The notes: generated from the sequence alone by a model not told the origin. Shown: positions 1 through 8,975, numbered from the stretch's first letter. The stretch: DNA of 64,000 bases from Streptomyces sp. NBC_00236 (GCF_036195045.1 NZ_CP108100.1:6138001-6202000), one strand, 5' to 3'. Numbers and translations are program-made.

Positions 1-1752
1 GGCCACAACAACGTGATCGGCTCGACGATCATGCCGCACAACGTCGGCCTCGGCGCGACCCGCGACCCGAAGACCGTCGAGAAGACCGGCGCCGTCACCG
101 CGAACGAGGTGCGCGCCACCGGCATCCCGTGGGACTTCGCCCCCTGCCTCTGCGTCTCGCGCGACGACCGCTGGGGCCGTGCCTACGAGGCGTACGGCGA
201 GGACCCGGCACTCGTCGAGTCCCTGGAGACCGTGATCCAGGGCATGCAGGGCGCCCCGTCCGGCAAGGACCTCGACCGCAACGACAAGGTGCTGGCCACC
301 GCCAAGCACTACGTCGGTGACGGCGGTACGGAGTACGGCTCCTCGACCACCGGTTCGTACCCCATCGACCAGGGCATCACCAAGGTCACCCGGCAGGAGC
401 TCGAAGCCGTCCACCTCGCCCCGTTCGACGACGCCGTCAAGCGCGGGGTCGGCACGGTCATGCCGTCGTACTCCTCGCTCGACATCCTCGGGGACGACGA
501 GGGCCCGGTGAAGATGCACGCCAACGCCGAGATGATCAACGGTGTGCTGAAGGACCGGATGGGCTTCGAGGGCTTCGTCATCAGCGACTGGCAGGCGATC
601 GACCAGATCCCCGGCGACTACGCGAGCGACGTCCGTACGTCCGTCAACGCCGGACTCGACATGATCATGGTGCCCACGGCGTACAAGGACTTCACGAAGA
701 CGCTCCAGGACGAGGTCACCGCCGGCCGCATCACCCAGGCCCGGATCGATGACGCGGTCTCCCGCATCCTGACGCAGAAGTTCAGGCTGGGGCTGTTCGA
801 GAAGCCGTACGCCGACACGTCCAACCTGGACAAGGTCGGCTCGGCCGAGCACCGCGCGGTGGCCCGCGAGGCCGCCGCCAAGTCCCAGGTACTGCTGAAG
901 AACGACGGCGGCGTGCTGCCGCTGAAGTCCACGCAGAAGGTGTACGTCGCCGGCTCCAACGCCGACGACATCGGCAACCAGGCCGGCGGCTGGACCGTCA
1001 GCTGGCAGGGCTCGTCCGGCAACATCACCCCGGGCACCACGATCCTGTCGGCCATGAAGAAGGACGCCGCCTCGGTCACGTACTCCAAGGACGCGTCGGC
1101 CGCCACGGACGGTTACGACGTCGGTGTCGTGGTCGTCGGCGAGACCCCGTACGCGGAGGGCATCGGCGACGTCGGCAACGGCCACGACCTGGAGCTCTCC
1201 GCCGCCGACAAGGCCGCGGTCGACAAGGTCTGCGCCGCGATGAAGTGCGCCGTCCTGATCGTCTCGGGCCGCCCGCAGCTCATCGGCGACCGCCTCGACG
1301 GCATCGACGCGCTGGTGGCCTCCTGGCTGCCGGGCACCGAGGGCGACGGCGTGGCCGACGTGCTCTTCGGCAAGCGGGCCTTCACCGGCCAGCTGCCGGT
1401 GAGCTGGCCGAAGTCCGAGTCGCAGCTGCCGATCAACGTGGGCGACGCGGCATACGACCCGCAGTTCCCCTACGGCTGGGGCCTGACCACCCTGAAGAAG
1501 CCCCCGGCCGGCGGCGAGCTCACGCTCGGCGCGCTCGCGCTGGCCGCCCAGGTCGCGGAGAAGACCGGCCTCGGCCGGACGGACGTGGGCCGGACCATCG
1601 TCGGCCAGGCCCGGCTGCTGGTCCAGCAGAAGACCGGCGGGAAGGTGACGGAAGCGGTGTCCAAGCCGTTCGCCGACGCCGACCACCTGCTGCTCACCGG
1701 TGACCTGACCGGTGCGGTGGCGAAGCTGAGGGCGGCGTACCGGGCCGCCTGA
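1..1752 (+). CDS. Glycoside hydrolase family 3 beta-glucosidase/exo-glucanase, 5'-truncated by window edge
   Basis: The frame is open from base 1, so the start and N-terminus lie outside the window; 583 codons remain. The (beta/alpha)8 GH3 domain carries the AKHYVGDGG substrate-binding segment and the SDW motif, whose Asp (window codon 196, bases 586-588) is the family nucleophile. The alpha/beta sandwich domain begins near LLKNDGGVLPL (about codon 300) and ends at PYGWGL. A helical tail of about 80 residues follows and is not part of the minimal GH3 fold. The family removes terminal beta-D-glucosyl residues; the layout resembles exo-beta-1,3/1,4-glucanases. Substrate is inferred only from the family. 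A strong hairpin follows the stop, so it is probably the last gene of its transcript. Confidence 0.9.
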   Translation, partial: GHNNVIGSTIMPHNVGLGATRDPKTVEKTGAVTANEVRATGIPWDFAPCLCVSRDDRWGRAYEAYGEDPALVESLETVIQGMQGAPSGKDLDRNDKVLATAKHYVGDGGTEYGSSTTGSYPIDQGITKVTRQELEAVHLAPFDDAVKRGVGTVMPSYSSLDILGDDEGPVKMHANAEMINGVLKDRMGFEGFVISDWQAIDQIPGDYASDVRTSVNAGLDMIMVPTAYKDFTKTLQDEVTAGRITQARIDDAVSRILTQKFRLGLFEKPYADTSNLDKVGSAEHRAVAREAAAKSQVLLKNDGGVLPLKSTQKVYVAGSNADDIGNQAGGWTVSWQGSSGNITPGTTILSAMKKDAASVTYSKDASAATDGYDVGVVVVGETPYAEGIGDVGNGHDLELSAADKAAVDKVCAAMKCAVLIVSGRPQLIGDRLDGIDALVASWLPGTEGDGVADVLFGKRAFTGQLPVSWPKSESQLPINVGDAAYDPQFPYGWGLTTLKKPPAGGELTLGALALAAQVAEKTGLGRTDVGRTIVGQARLLVQQKTGGKVTEAVSKPFADADHLLLTGDLTGAVAKLRAAYRAA

Positions 1753-1757
1753 GACGA

Positions 1758-1790
1758 GCGGGCGGGCGGCGAGGTCAGCCGCCCGCCCGC
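1758..1790 (+). terminator. Hairpin terminator after GH3 gene
   Basis: A perfect 13-bp GC stem with a 7-nt loop starts 6 nt after the GH3 stop codon. There is no long U-tract, which is usual for Streptomyces terminators. Confidence 0.7.
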
Positions 1791-1821
1791 GCTTCTCACC
1801 CGTCTGGGTTAGCTTTGAACT

Positions 1822-3234
1822 ATGCGGAACAGGCCGTTCCCCCCTTTCCCGGTCCCGGCGTTCCTCGCGGGACTCCTCCTCCTCCTGCTGTCGGCGGCCG
1901 CCCTGCTCCTGGCCCCCGCCGCACCCGCCGCGACCACTGCCTCCACCGTCGACGAGGTCGCCCAGGCCCTGCGCAAGAGCCCGGTGTACGTCGATCCGGC
2001 AGCGGCCGGCCAGCTCTCCCGGGGCCAGGCCGACGCCCTGACGAAGAAGATCAAGGACGCGGACAAGCCGGTCTTCGTGGCCGTGCTGCCGCAGAGCTCC
2101 GCCTTCCCCGAGGACAGCGTGCTCCGCACTCTGCGCACCGACACCGGCATCACCGGCGTCTACGCGATCCGCCTCGGTGACGGATTCAACGCGGGCGCCG
2201 ACCCTCAGGTGATGTCGCAGCAGGCGGTGCGGAACCTCACCGCGGCCGTGAAGACCCCCGGCGCGGACACCTCCGCCGCAACCCAGCTGAACGCCTTCGT
2301 CGACCGGGCCGTCGAGCAGGCCCGGGGCAGCGCCCCCAGTTCCTGGGGCGGCTCCTCGTCCGACAGCGGTTCGGGTTCGGCAGGAGCCGGGCTGATCGTC
2401 CTGGGCGCGGTAGTGGTCGCCGCCGGTGCGGGCGCCTACACGATCGTGCGCCGCAACCGGAAGCGCAAGGAGGCCGAGGAGCGGGCCGCGCTGGACAAGC
2501 TCCGGGTCGTCGTGGACGAGGACATCACGGCGTACGGCGAGACCCTGGACCGGCTCGACTTCCACCCCGCGGAGCCGGGCGCCGACGACACGATGCGCGC
2601 CGACTACGAACGCGCCCTCGACTCCTACGAGAGCGCGAAGTCCCGGATGGCGCAGGCCCGGCACCCGTCCGACGTGCGCGGGGTGACCCAGGCCCTGGAG
2701 GACGGCCGCTACTCGCTCGCCGTCCTGGACGCCCGCCGCACCGGCGGAGAACTTCCCGCCCGTCGCCCGCCCTGCTTCTTCGACCCGCGCCACGGCCCCT
2801 CGGTCGCCGATGTGCAGTGGACCCCGTCGGGCGGCACGGCCCGCGAGGTCCCGGTCTGCGGCGCCGACGAGGTACGGCTGCGCAACGGTGAGGACCCGAT
2901 GAGCCGCACCGTCGACATGGGCGACGGGAGCCGGCGCCCGTACTGGGAGGCCGGACCGGCCTACGGCCCCTGGGCGGGCGGCTACTTCGGCGGCGGCCTG
3001 CTCCCGGGCCTGCTGGTCGGCACGATGCTCGGCTCGATGCTCTCCACGCCGGCGTACGCGGCGGAGTACGGCGGCGGCGACTTCGGCGGGGGCGACTACT
3101 CGGGCGGCGACTTCTCCGGCTCCGACTTCGACTCGTCCAGCTTCGGCGGGGGATTCGGAGACGGGGGAGGCGGCGGCTTCGGTGACGGCGGCGGTTTCGG
3201 CGGGGGCGGCGACTTCGGGGGCGGAAGCTTCTAG
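1822..3234 (+). CDS. TPM-domain-like exported membrane protein with Gly-rich tail
   Basis: 470 residues. An N-terminal signal or anchor helix (residues about 12-37) is followed by an extracytoplasmic domain (about 40-165) resembling the TPM fold found in actinobacterial surface proteins. A low-complexity Ser/Gly linker leads to a transmembrane helix at about 193-211, then a charged cytoplasmic coiled segment. The C-terminus has a short hydrophobic stretch and about 60 residues rich in Gly, Asp, Phe and Ser with GGGDF/GGGF repeats. No Shine-Dalgarno sequence precedes the ATG, so a leaderless or weakly translated mRNA is possible. Biochemical function is unknown; the TPM call rests on overall pattern only. 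Confidence 0.75.
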   Translation: MRNRPFPPFPVPAFLAGLLLLLLSAAALLLAPAAPAATTASTVDEVAQALRKSPVYVDPAAAGQLSRGQADALTKKIKDADKPVFVAVLPQSSAFPEDSVLRTLRTDTGITGVYAIRLGDGFNAGADPQVMSQQAVRNLTAAVKTPGADTSAATQLNAFVDRAVEQARGSAPSSWGGSSSDSGSGSAGAGLIVLGAVVVAAGAGAYTIVRRNRKRKEAEERAALDKLRVVVDEDITAYGETLDRLDFHPAEPGADDTMRADYERALDSYESAKSRMAQARHPSDVRGVTQALEDGRYSLAVLDARRTGGELPARRPPCFFDPRHGPSVADVQWTPSGGTAREVPVCGADEVRLRNGEDPMSRTVDMGDGSRRPYWEAGPAYGPWAGGYFGGGLLPGLLVGTMLGSMLSTPAYAAEYGGGDFGGGDYSGGDFSGSDFDSSSFGGGFGDGGGGGFGDGGGFGGGGDFGGGSF

Positions 3235-3374
3235 AAGCGCGCGTGCCGGGCGTCGCCGAGCAGGCGGGAATCGAAACACGCCGTGGGGCCCCGTCGCGTC
3301 GGTGGCGATGAGTTTCGGACCGCGTGGCAGTCTCTCCTCCCGTACACCTGAACGGTATTCGAGGAGCGGGTCAT

Positions 3375-3971
3375 ATGCGCATCGTCATCAGTGAGTTCAT
3401 CAGCCTGGACGGCGTCGTACAGGCGCCGGGCGGTGCCGAGGAGGACACGGACGGCGGCTTCGCCCACGGCGGCTGGTCGCACCCGTTCTTCGACCCGGAG
3501 GTGGTGGGCGGCGCCTTCGACAACGCGATGAGCTCGGCCGAGGCACTGCTCTTCGGCCGCCGTACCTGGCAGACGATGGCGGGCGCGTGGCCGGAGCGGG
3601 CCGGTGACCCGTTCGCGGACCGGATGAACGGGATCGAGAAATACGTCGTGACCGACACCCTCGGAGACGACGACCTGACGTGGAACAACACCGAGCGCAT
3701 CCCGGGCAAGCAGTTCGCCGGGCGGATTCAGGAACTGCGCGAGAAGGACGGCGGGAACCTGCTGGTCATGGGCAGCCCCACGCTCGTACGCGGCCTGCTC
3801 GGCGAGGGGCTCGTCGACGAACTCCGGCTCGTGATCATGCCGGTACTGCTCGGCGGCGGGAAGTCGATCTTCCCGGCGGACGGAGGACTGCGCACCCTGG
3901 AGCTGGTCGCGCACGCCACCAGTGACGCGGGCGTGCAGGTGTGCACGTACCGGACGGTGGCGAAGGGCTGA
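3375..3971 (+). CDS. Dihydrofolate reductase-like (RibD C-terminal domain) protein
   Basis: 198 residues beginning MRIVISEFISLDGVVQAPGG, the typical first strand of stand-alone RibD-C/DHFR-like reductases. The core has LLFGRRTWQTM and a KYVVTDTL strand, then the nucleotide-binding LLVMGSPTLVRGLL and the terminal VIMPVLLGGGKSIFP segment. ATG 3375 was chosen over the longer in-frame start at 3324 because it begins exactly at the first strand and follows a purine-rich GAGGAGCGGG. The family binds NAD(P)H and reduces small molecules; few members have known substrates. It is monocistronic and convergent with the adenosine deaminase across a shared hairpin. Confidence 0.85.
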   Translation: MRIVISEFISLDGVVQAPGGAEEDTDGGFAHGGWSHPFFDPEVVGGAFDNAMSSAEALLFGRRTWQTMAGAWPERAGDPFADRMNGIEKYVVTDTLGDDDLTWNNTERIPGKQFAGRIQELREKDGGNLLVMGSPTLVRGLLGEGLVDELRLVIMPVLLGGGKSIFPADGGLRTLELVAHATSDAGVQVCTYRTVAKG

Positions 3972-3973
3972 AC

Positions 3974-4001
3974 GGGGTGCGGGGCCGCGGCCCCGCACCC
4001 C
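3974..4001. terminator. Bidirectional hairpin between convergent genes
   Basis: A perfect 13-bp inverted repeat (GGGGTGCGGGGCC and its complement) with a 2-nt centre lies between the reductase stop (3971) and the deaminase stop (4023). It is placed to end transcription from both sides. Confidence 0.7.
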
Positions 4002-4022
4002 TCAGCGGCTGCGGGCCCCGGA

Positions 4023-5636
4023 TCAGCGGCGACCGGCGTGCGCGCGCTCGAAGGCGGCGAAGGCCGTCTCCTGGCGCCACTGGGTCGCGGCCTTCGGGTT
4101 GTCGGCGAGGTAGCGGACACAGCGCGCGCCCGGGTGGACGTCGCCGGGCCGGCTGTCGGCGCAGGCGGGGACGGCGCGGTAGCCGGAGGGCGCGGAGCCG
4201 GCGGCCCACAGGCTGCGGCCGTCGCGGAAGGCGTACTCCAGCGAGGCGCGGGCCAGGTCCTTCAGCTCCGTGTAGCCGAGGCCGTACGTCTTCGAGGCGT
4301 ACTGGTACTCGTGGCTGATGTTGATCCGTGAGACGCCCGGGTCGTCCGTCGACAGGACCACGGGGACGCCGTAGCGGCGGTAGGCGTTGAACGGGTGGTC
4401 GTCGCCCGCGATGCCGAGGATCTGCTTGTTGCTGGAGAACGGCACCTCGACGGCCACGTTGCGTCGGGCCATGGTGCGGGCGAGGGCGCGCCAGTCGTTC
4501 TCGTGGACCAGGTCCACACCGTGCCCGATGCGTTCGGCGCCGGCGACGCGCACCGCCTCGTTGATGTGGAAGGTCAGGTCCTCGGGCTTGACCAGGCCGG
4601 GGGCCAGCTCACCGGCGTGCAGGGTGAGATGGGCGTCCGGGTACTGGCCGCGCAGGTACTGCAGCATCCGCATCTGGAGGCTGTAGTTGGCCAGTGAGCT
4701 GTCCCAGTCCTCGGGCTGCACGAGGTTGACCGCGACGAACCTCGGATCGCGCTCGGCCAGCCGCATGCCGACCGCCATCTGTGTGAACACCCGGGCCGGT
4801 GAACTGCCCCGGGAGACCTGGGAGATCCAGCGCACGGGCAGCCGGCAGCCGGGGTCGGGGTGCGCGGTGTCGCAGTGGGCGGTCCTGCGGAAGTCGGCGT
4901 CGCCGTCGTCGGCCTCCTTGACCGCCTCGTCGACGACCCGGTTGAGGCCGCCGGCCAGCAGCTTGCGGTGGAACGCCGACAGGTCCGCGTCGTAGCCCAC
5001 CTTCTCGGCGAGCGCCTTCGCGCTGTCCGAGGCCGGGGTGACCATGGTCTCCAGGTAGAACTGGTTCTGCTCGACCACGGTGTTGGCCACGTTCGCCAGC
5101 AGCTTGCCGCGGTCCCACGTGGCCAGGCCGAACTTGCCGAACGTGTCGAAGAAGTGGTCGTGGCCGGACTGGTCGGCGGGGAAGTCCTGCATCGACCAGG
5201 CGCGGATGATCTGCTGCCGGAACGCCGCGTCCGTCCTCGCGTCGGCGGCGGGCCGGGTGCCCGGCCCGCAGGGCGGGGCGACAGCCGTCATCGTCGCGTC
5301 GATGCACAGCCCCTTGTCGATCGCGAGCTTGATCAGGTACTCGGTGGTCGCCGCACCGGACAGGTGGTTGTGCAGATCGCCGCCCTTGGGCAGCGCTTCG
5401 AAGAATGCCTTCAGCCGCTCGGGCCTGCCCTGCGACGCGTCGAGGTACGCGGCGGTCCTGCGCTCGGCCGCCGTCACCTCACGGGGCGAGGCGAACCCGG
5501 CGGCCGAGGGCGACGCGTCGTCCGCCGGTGTGGCCTCGGCGGGAAGCGCCGGGAGCAGCGTCAGTACGGCGAGTGAGCCGAGCCCGGCCAGGAACGGGTA
5601 CTTGGGACGGCGTGCCGTCCGGATGGTTGAGGTCAC
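4023..5636 (-). CDS. Secreted adenosine deaminase (ADGF/ADA-like)
   Basis: 537 residues from a GTG start. A signal peptide (hydrophobic residues about 14-35, cleavage near PAEA-TPA) indicates export. Zn ligands and catalytic residues of the adenosine deaminase superfamily are present: GDLHNHLSGA (metal HxH), LHAGE (catalytic Glu), ERIGHGVDL, and STDDPGVS (catalytic/metal Asp). The long N-terminal extension and insertions before HAGE resemble the secreted growth-factor-like class of ADA rather than the roughly 340-residue cytosolic enzyme. The inferred role is extracellular conversion of adenosine or adenine nucleosides to inosine for purine scavenging. It is divergent from the GntR operon across a region holding a perfect palindrome. 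Confidence 0.9.
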   Translation of the reverse strand: MTSTIRTARRPKYPFLAGLGSLAVLTLLPALPAEATPADDASPSAAGFASPREVTAAERRTAAYLDASQGRPERLKAFFEALPKGGDLHNHLSGAATTEYLIKLAIDKGLCIDATMTAVAPPCGPGTRPAADARTDAAFRQQIIRAWSMQDFPADQSGHDHFFDTFGKFGLATWDRGKLLANVANTVVEQNQFYLETMVTPASDSAKALAEKVGYDADLSAFHRKLLAGGLNRVVDEAVKEADDGDADFRRTAHCDTAHPDPGCRLPVRWISQVSRGSSPARVFTQMAVGMRLAERDPRFVAVNLVQPEDWDSSLANYSLQMRMLQYLRGQYPDAHLTLHAGELAPGLVKPEDLTFHINEAVRVAGAERIGHGVDLVHENDWRALARTMARRNVAVEVPFSSNKQILGIAGDDHPFNAYRRYGVPVVLSTDDPGVSRINISHEYQYASKTYGLGYTELKDLARASLEYAFRDGRSLWAAGSAPSGYRAVPACADSRPGDVHPGARCVRYLADNPKAATQWRQETAFAAFERAHAGRR

Positions 5637-5699
5637 CGCCGCATGATCGCCTCTGGTTCAGAGGGATATCGCCTGAATCGCGGCCGGGGCCGGACACGT

Positions 5700-5715
5700 C
5701 CACTCGATCGAGTGG
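5700..5715. promoter_or_regulatory. Perfect 16-bp palindrome between divergent genes
   Basis: CCACTCGATCGAGTGG is an exact dyad, 64 bp upstream of the deaminase start and about 37 bp upstream of the -35-like hexamer of the GntR operon. It has the form of a dimeric regulator site; I do not recognise the regulator. Confidence 0.45.
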
Positions 5716-5751
5716 GAGACCGCATCGTGTTCGCCTGCCCTGCGGCGGCCC

Positions 5752-5795
5752 TTGACGTGACATACCGCCAGAGTCCTATAGTGCTAGAACCCTAG
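5752..5795 (+). promoter_or_regulatory. Promoter and probable GntR operator of the ABC operon
   Basis: TTGACG (5752-5757) and TATAGT (5777-5782) form a sigma70-like pair with a 19-bp spacer. Immediately downstream CTAG-AACC-CTAG (5784-5795) gives paired half-sites over the expected transcription start. This position fits autorepression by the GntR protein encoded next, which is an inference. Confidence 0.5.
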
Positions 5796-5811
5796 ATGAA
5801 TAGAGGCGACG

Positions 5812-6201
5812 GTGATCGAGTTCCACCTCGATGCCCGGTCCGGCGTCGCGCCGTACCTGCAACTGGTTCACCAGGTCCGACAGGCCATGCGCCTGGGGCT
5901 GTTGTTCGAGGGGGATCGCCTGCCCACGGTCAAGGACGTCGCGGCGAAGGTGGCGATCAACCCGAACACCGTCCTCAAGGCGTACCGGGAACTCGAGTAC
6001 GAGGGCCTGGTGACCAAGAAGCCCGGCGTCGGCACCTTCGTGTCGAGCACCCTCAGCGACGCCTCGCTGTCCCAGCACGAGCCCCTGCGGCAGGAGTTGC
6101 GCGGATGGCTGACGCGGGCCCGGGCCGCCGGACTGGACGAGGAAAGCATCGAGGCCCTGTTCCTGAGCACGTTCCGTACGGCCACCGAAGAGGAGCAATG
6201 A
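5812..6201 (+). CDS. GntR family (YtrA-type) transcriptional regulator
   Basis: 129 residues from GTG. The N-terminal winged helix-turn-helix spans about residues 10-78, with recognition region NPNTVLKAYRELEYEGLVTKKPGVG typical of the short YtrA/YhcF branch, which lacks a large effector domain and has only a short C-terminal helical dimerisation tail. The stop overlaps the ABC ATPase start in an ATGA, so the genes are translationally coupled. YtrA-type regulators usually repress the ABC transporter operon they lead, often responding to cell-envelope stress; the ligand here is unknown. Confidence 0.9.
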   Translation: MIEFHLDARSGVAPYLQLVHQVRQAMRLGLLFEGDRLPTVKDVAAKVAINPNTVLKAYRELEYEGLVTKKPGVGTFVSSTLSDASLSQHEPLRQELRGWLTRARAAGLDEESIEALFLSTFRTATEEEQ

Positions 6202-7085
6202 CCGCCATTCTGGAAGCCATCGGCCTGGGCAAGCGATACGGCCGCCGCCAGGCACTCTCGGACTGCACGCTCAGCGTGCCCGCCGGCCGGGTGGTCGGCC
6301 TGGTCGGGCCCAACGGGGCAGGGAAGTCGACGCTCCTGCAACTCGCCTGCGGGCTGATCACCCCGACCTCGGGCACCATCGAAGTCGTCGGCGGACGCCC
6401 CGCCGCCGACGCGGCCCAACTGGCCAAGGTCGGCTTCGTCGCCCAGGACACCCCCACGTACACCGGGCTGTCCATCGCCGACCATCTGCACCTGGGCGCC
6501 CGCCTCAACCCCACCTGGGACAAGGGTCTGGCGGAGGGCAGGATCCGGGACCTCGGTCTCGACCCCGCCCAGCGGGTCGGCAGGCTCTCCGGAGGTCAGC
6601 GGGCCCAGGTCGCCCTGACGCTCGCCGTCGCCAAGCGCCCGGAACTGCTGATTCTCGACGAACCCGTTGCCGCCCTCGACCCGCTGGCCCGCCGCGAGTT
6701 CCTCCAGGGGCTCATGGAGCACGTCGCCGAGCACGGCACCACCGTCATCCTCTCCTCGCACCTGGTCTCCGACCTGGAGCGGGTCTGCGACCATCTGATC
6801 TCCCTGGTCGCCTCCCGGGTCCAGCTCGCCGGAGACGTGGACGACCTGGTCTCCACCCACTTCCGGCTGACCACGGCCCGCCGTGACGTGGAGAGCCTCC
6901 CGAAGGAGATGCGGGTGCTCCAGGCCACCCACACCGAGCGCCAGAGCACCTTCCTGGTGCGAGCCGAGACCGCCCTCCACGACCCCGCCTGGGTGCTGGA
7001 ACCCCTCGATCTGGAGGACCTGGTCCTCACTTACATGGCCGAAGGCAGAACCGCCGCTACGAAGACCCCGGAGGCACAGCGATGA
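6198..7085 (+). CDS. ABC transporter ATP-binding protein
   Basis: 295 residues starting at the ATG overlapping the regulator stop. Motifs in order are Walker A GPNGAGKST, Q-loop region VAQDTPTYTGLS, signature LSGGQRAQV, Walker B LLILDEP, and switch His in ILSSHL. The remaining C-terminal ~80 residues are the accessory domain common in BcrA/YtrB-like exporters. It couples by another ATGA overlap to the permease. The family powers export of drugs, peptides or lipids; the substrate cannot be read from sequence. Confidence 0.92.
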   Translation: MTAILEAIGLGKRYGRRQALSDCTLSVPAGRVVGLVGPNGAGKSTLLQLACGLITPTSGTIEVVGGRPAADAAQLAKVGFVAQDTPTYTGLSIADHLHLGARLNPTWDKGLAEGRIRDLGLDPAQRVGRLSGGQRAQVALTLAVAKRPELLILDEPVAALDPLARREFLQGLMEHVAEHGTTVILSSHLVSDLERVCDHLISLVASRVQLAGDVDDLVSTHFRLTTARRDVESLPKEMRVLQATHTERQSTFLVRAETALHDPAWVLEPLDLEDLVLTYMAEGRTAATKTPEAQR

Positions 7086-8107
7086 TCTGGCTGACCTGGC
7101 GCCAGTACCGCGTCCAGACCCTCGTGGCCCTGGCGGCGCTGGCCGCTGTCGGGATCGCCCTCGTGATCACGGGGGCGCAGATGCGGACCTCGTACAACGG
7201 TGATGTGGCCGGCTGCTCCACCACCTGCGAAGCGGCCAAGAACGCGTTCGTCCACGAGTACGAGACGCTGGCCGCCCTCGTCACGGGACTGCTCATCGCC
7301 GTGCCGGGTGTCATAGGGATCTTCTGGGGTGCCCCGCTCATCGCCCGGGAGCTGGAGACGGGCACCCACCGGCTGATCTGGAACCAGAGCATCAGCCGCA
7401 GCCGCTGGCTCGCCGTGAAACTCACGGCCGTGGGCCTGTCGTCCGTCGCCGTCACCGGTCTGCTCAGCCTCATGGTGACCTGGTGGGCCCGCCCGCTCGA
7501 CGAGATCACCAGCAACCGTTTCGATCCGCTGCTGTTCGACGGCCGGGGCATCGCACCACTCGGCTACGCCGCCTTCGCCTTCACCGTCGGAGTCTGCGCC
7601 GGCCTGCTGATCCGCCGGACGGTTCCCGCGATGGCGGTCACCCTCGGCCTCTTCGTCGCGGTCCAGATCCTCATGCCGTACGCCATCCGGCCGCTGCTCA
7701 TGGAGCCGGTGCGGGCGGAGGTGGCACTCGCCGGCCTCGGCATGGCGGCGCAGGAGGGCAGGCCGGCGGAGGGCGTCGCGTGGAGCGCCACCGACATCCT
7801 GCTGTCGGGCGACGGGGAGAACGCCCAGGTGAAGGTGGGCCTGTCCAGGCCCGGGGCCTGGGTCCTGTCCGGCCTGGGACCCGTACTGAACTCCGCAGGC
7901 GAGGAGATGCGCGGCAGCGCAGGCTGCGCCGCGCGGGAGACCGATCCGATGCGCTGCTTCGCGACGTCGGACTTCCATGTGGCGGTGGAATATCAGCCCG
8001 GGGACCGCTACTGGACCTTCCAGTGGGCCGAAACGGGGATCTTCGTCGCGCTCGCGGGCATCCTTGCCGGGTTCAGCGCCTGGTGGCTGCGCCGGCGTCT
8101 GGACTGA
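7082..8107 (+). CDS. ABC transporter permease
   Basis: 341 residues with about six membrane segments: an early helix near residues 10-33, a second near 62-85, a central group at about 117-205, and a last helix near 310-332. A large hydrophilic loop sits between segments five and six, and two Cys lie in the first extracytoplasmic loop (CSTTC). This matches the ABC-2-like permeases that follow YtrA-type regulators. It is the third gene of the regulator-ATPase-permease operon and presumably forms the membrane channel for the preceding ATPase. Confidence 0.85.
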   Translation: MIWLTWRQYRVQTLVALAALAAVGIALVITGAQMRTSYNGDVAGCSTTCEAAKNAFVHEYETLAALVTGLLIAVPGVIGIFWGAPLIARELETGTHRLIWNQSISRSRWLAVKLTAVGLSSVAVTGLLSLMVTWWARPLDEITSNRFDPLLFDGRGIAPLGYAAFAFTVGVCAGLLIRRTVPAMAVTLGLFVAVQILMPYAIRPLLMEPVRAEVALAGLGMAAQEGRPAEGVAWSATDILLSGDGENAQVKVGLSRPGAWVLSGLGPVLNSAGEEMRGSAGCAARETDPMRCFATSDFHVAVEYQPGDRYWTFQWAETGIFVALAGILAGFSAWWLRRRLD

Positions 8108-8211
8108 GCGGCCGTCGAGGGGCGGGCCCGGCCCCACGAGCCTCCCGGTTCCGTGCGGGGCCATTCGCGCCCCTTTTCCTCCGGCCCCGCTCACGCCCTA
8201 CGTTGGGGGCC

Positions 8212-8880
8212 ATGCCGGACACGCCGATACCTTCTCCCGCGCCCGTTCTCCCTTCCGCCGCCGATGTCGTACGCACCTGGGACGCCCGCGCCGACCACTA
8301 TCTCCGCCTCTTCCGCGATGAGTTGGACGGCAAGCCCTTCGACCGCGAGGTTCTCGACGCGTTCGCCGGGCGAGTCACCGAGGGCGGCCGGGTGTACGAC
8401 GTCGGCTGCGGCCCCTGCGGCCACGTCACGGAACTCCTGGCCACCCACGGCCTCGATGTGCTCGGCATCGACCTGGCGCCGCGCTGCGTCGCACTCGCGA
8501 GTCGGGAGCGGCCCGGTTGCCGGTTCGCGGTCATGGACCAGCGGGACATCGCGGGAGAGCGGCTGGACGGGCTGGTCTCGTACTACTCCCTCCACGACCA
8601 GTCGAAGGGGGAACTGGCCGCGACCCTCGCCTCATGGGCGGCGGCGCTCCGCCCCGGCGGTCAGTTGCTGATCGTGGCCAAGGAGGGGACGTGCGACGGC
8701 GTCATCGACGATCCGCTCGGCAGTGATCTGCGGGTGTACTGGGCCGAGTTCGCGGAGTACGAGCTCCGCGCGGCGGCCGGGGAGGCGGGCTTCCGTATCG
8801 ACGACTGTACGGTCCGCGAGGCGTACGACGACGAGATCCCGGCCCGCCGGATCTACCTCGCCGCCACGCGTGGGCGCTGA
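8212..8880 (+). CDS. Class I SAM-dependent methyltransferase
   Basis: 222 residues. SAM-binding motif I is VYDVGCGPCGHV (about residues 62-73), followed by acidic motif II DVLGIDLAPR, then LDGLVSYYSLHD and the LRPGGQLLIVAKEGT strand. ATG 8212 was chosen because upstream in-frame codons are low-complexity and overlap the permease in another frame. The acceptor substrate is unknown. It is separated from the ABC operon by about 100 bp and may be independently transcribed. Confidence 0.85.
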   Translation: MPDTPIPSPAPVLPSAADVVRTWDARADHYLRLFRDELDGKPFDREVLDAFAGRVTEGGRVYDVGCGPCGHVTELLATHGLDVLGIDLAPRCVALASRERPGCRFAVMDQRDIAGERLDGLVSYYSLHDQSKGELAATLASWAAALRPGGQLLIVAKEGTCDGVIDDPLGSDLRVYWAEFAEYELRAAAGEAGFRIDDCTVREAYDDEIPARRIYLAATRGR

Positions 8881-8959
8881 GGAGGGCCTCCCGGCGGACC
8901 CGTCAGTCCGGGAAACTTCCGTCCCGCCCAGGCCGTTTGTACAGCTCAACAGAGCGGCG

Positions 8960-8975
8960 AGTGGTGTAGACCACT
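8960..8975 (+). promoter_or_regulatory. DasR-responsive element (dre)
   Basis: AGTGGTGTAGACCACT is an inverted repeat (AGTGGT-gtag-ACCACT) that differs from the Streptomyces dre consensus, as I remember it (ACTGGTCTAGACCACT), at only two positions. DasR is the global GntR regulator of N-acetylglucosamine use. The site is 121 bp upstream of the GH25 start, a location suited to repression of that gene and possibly of the hexosaminidase behind it. Confidence 0.75.
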
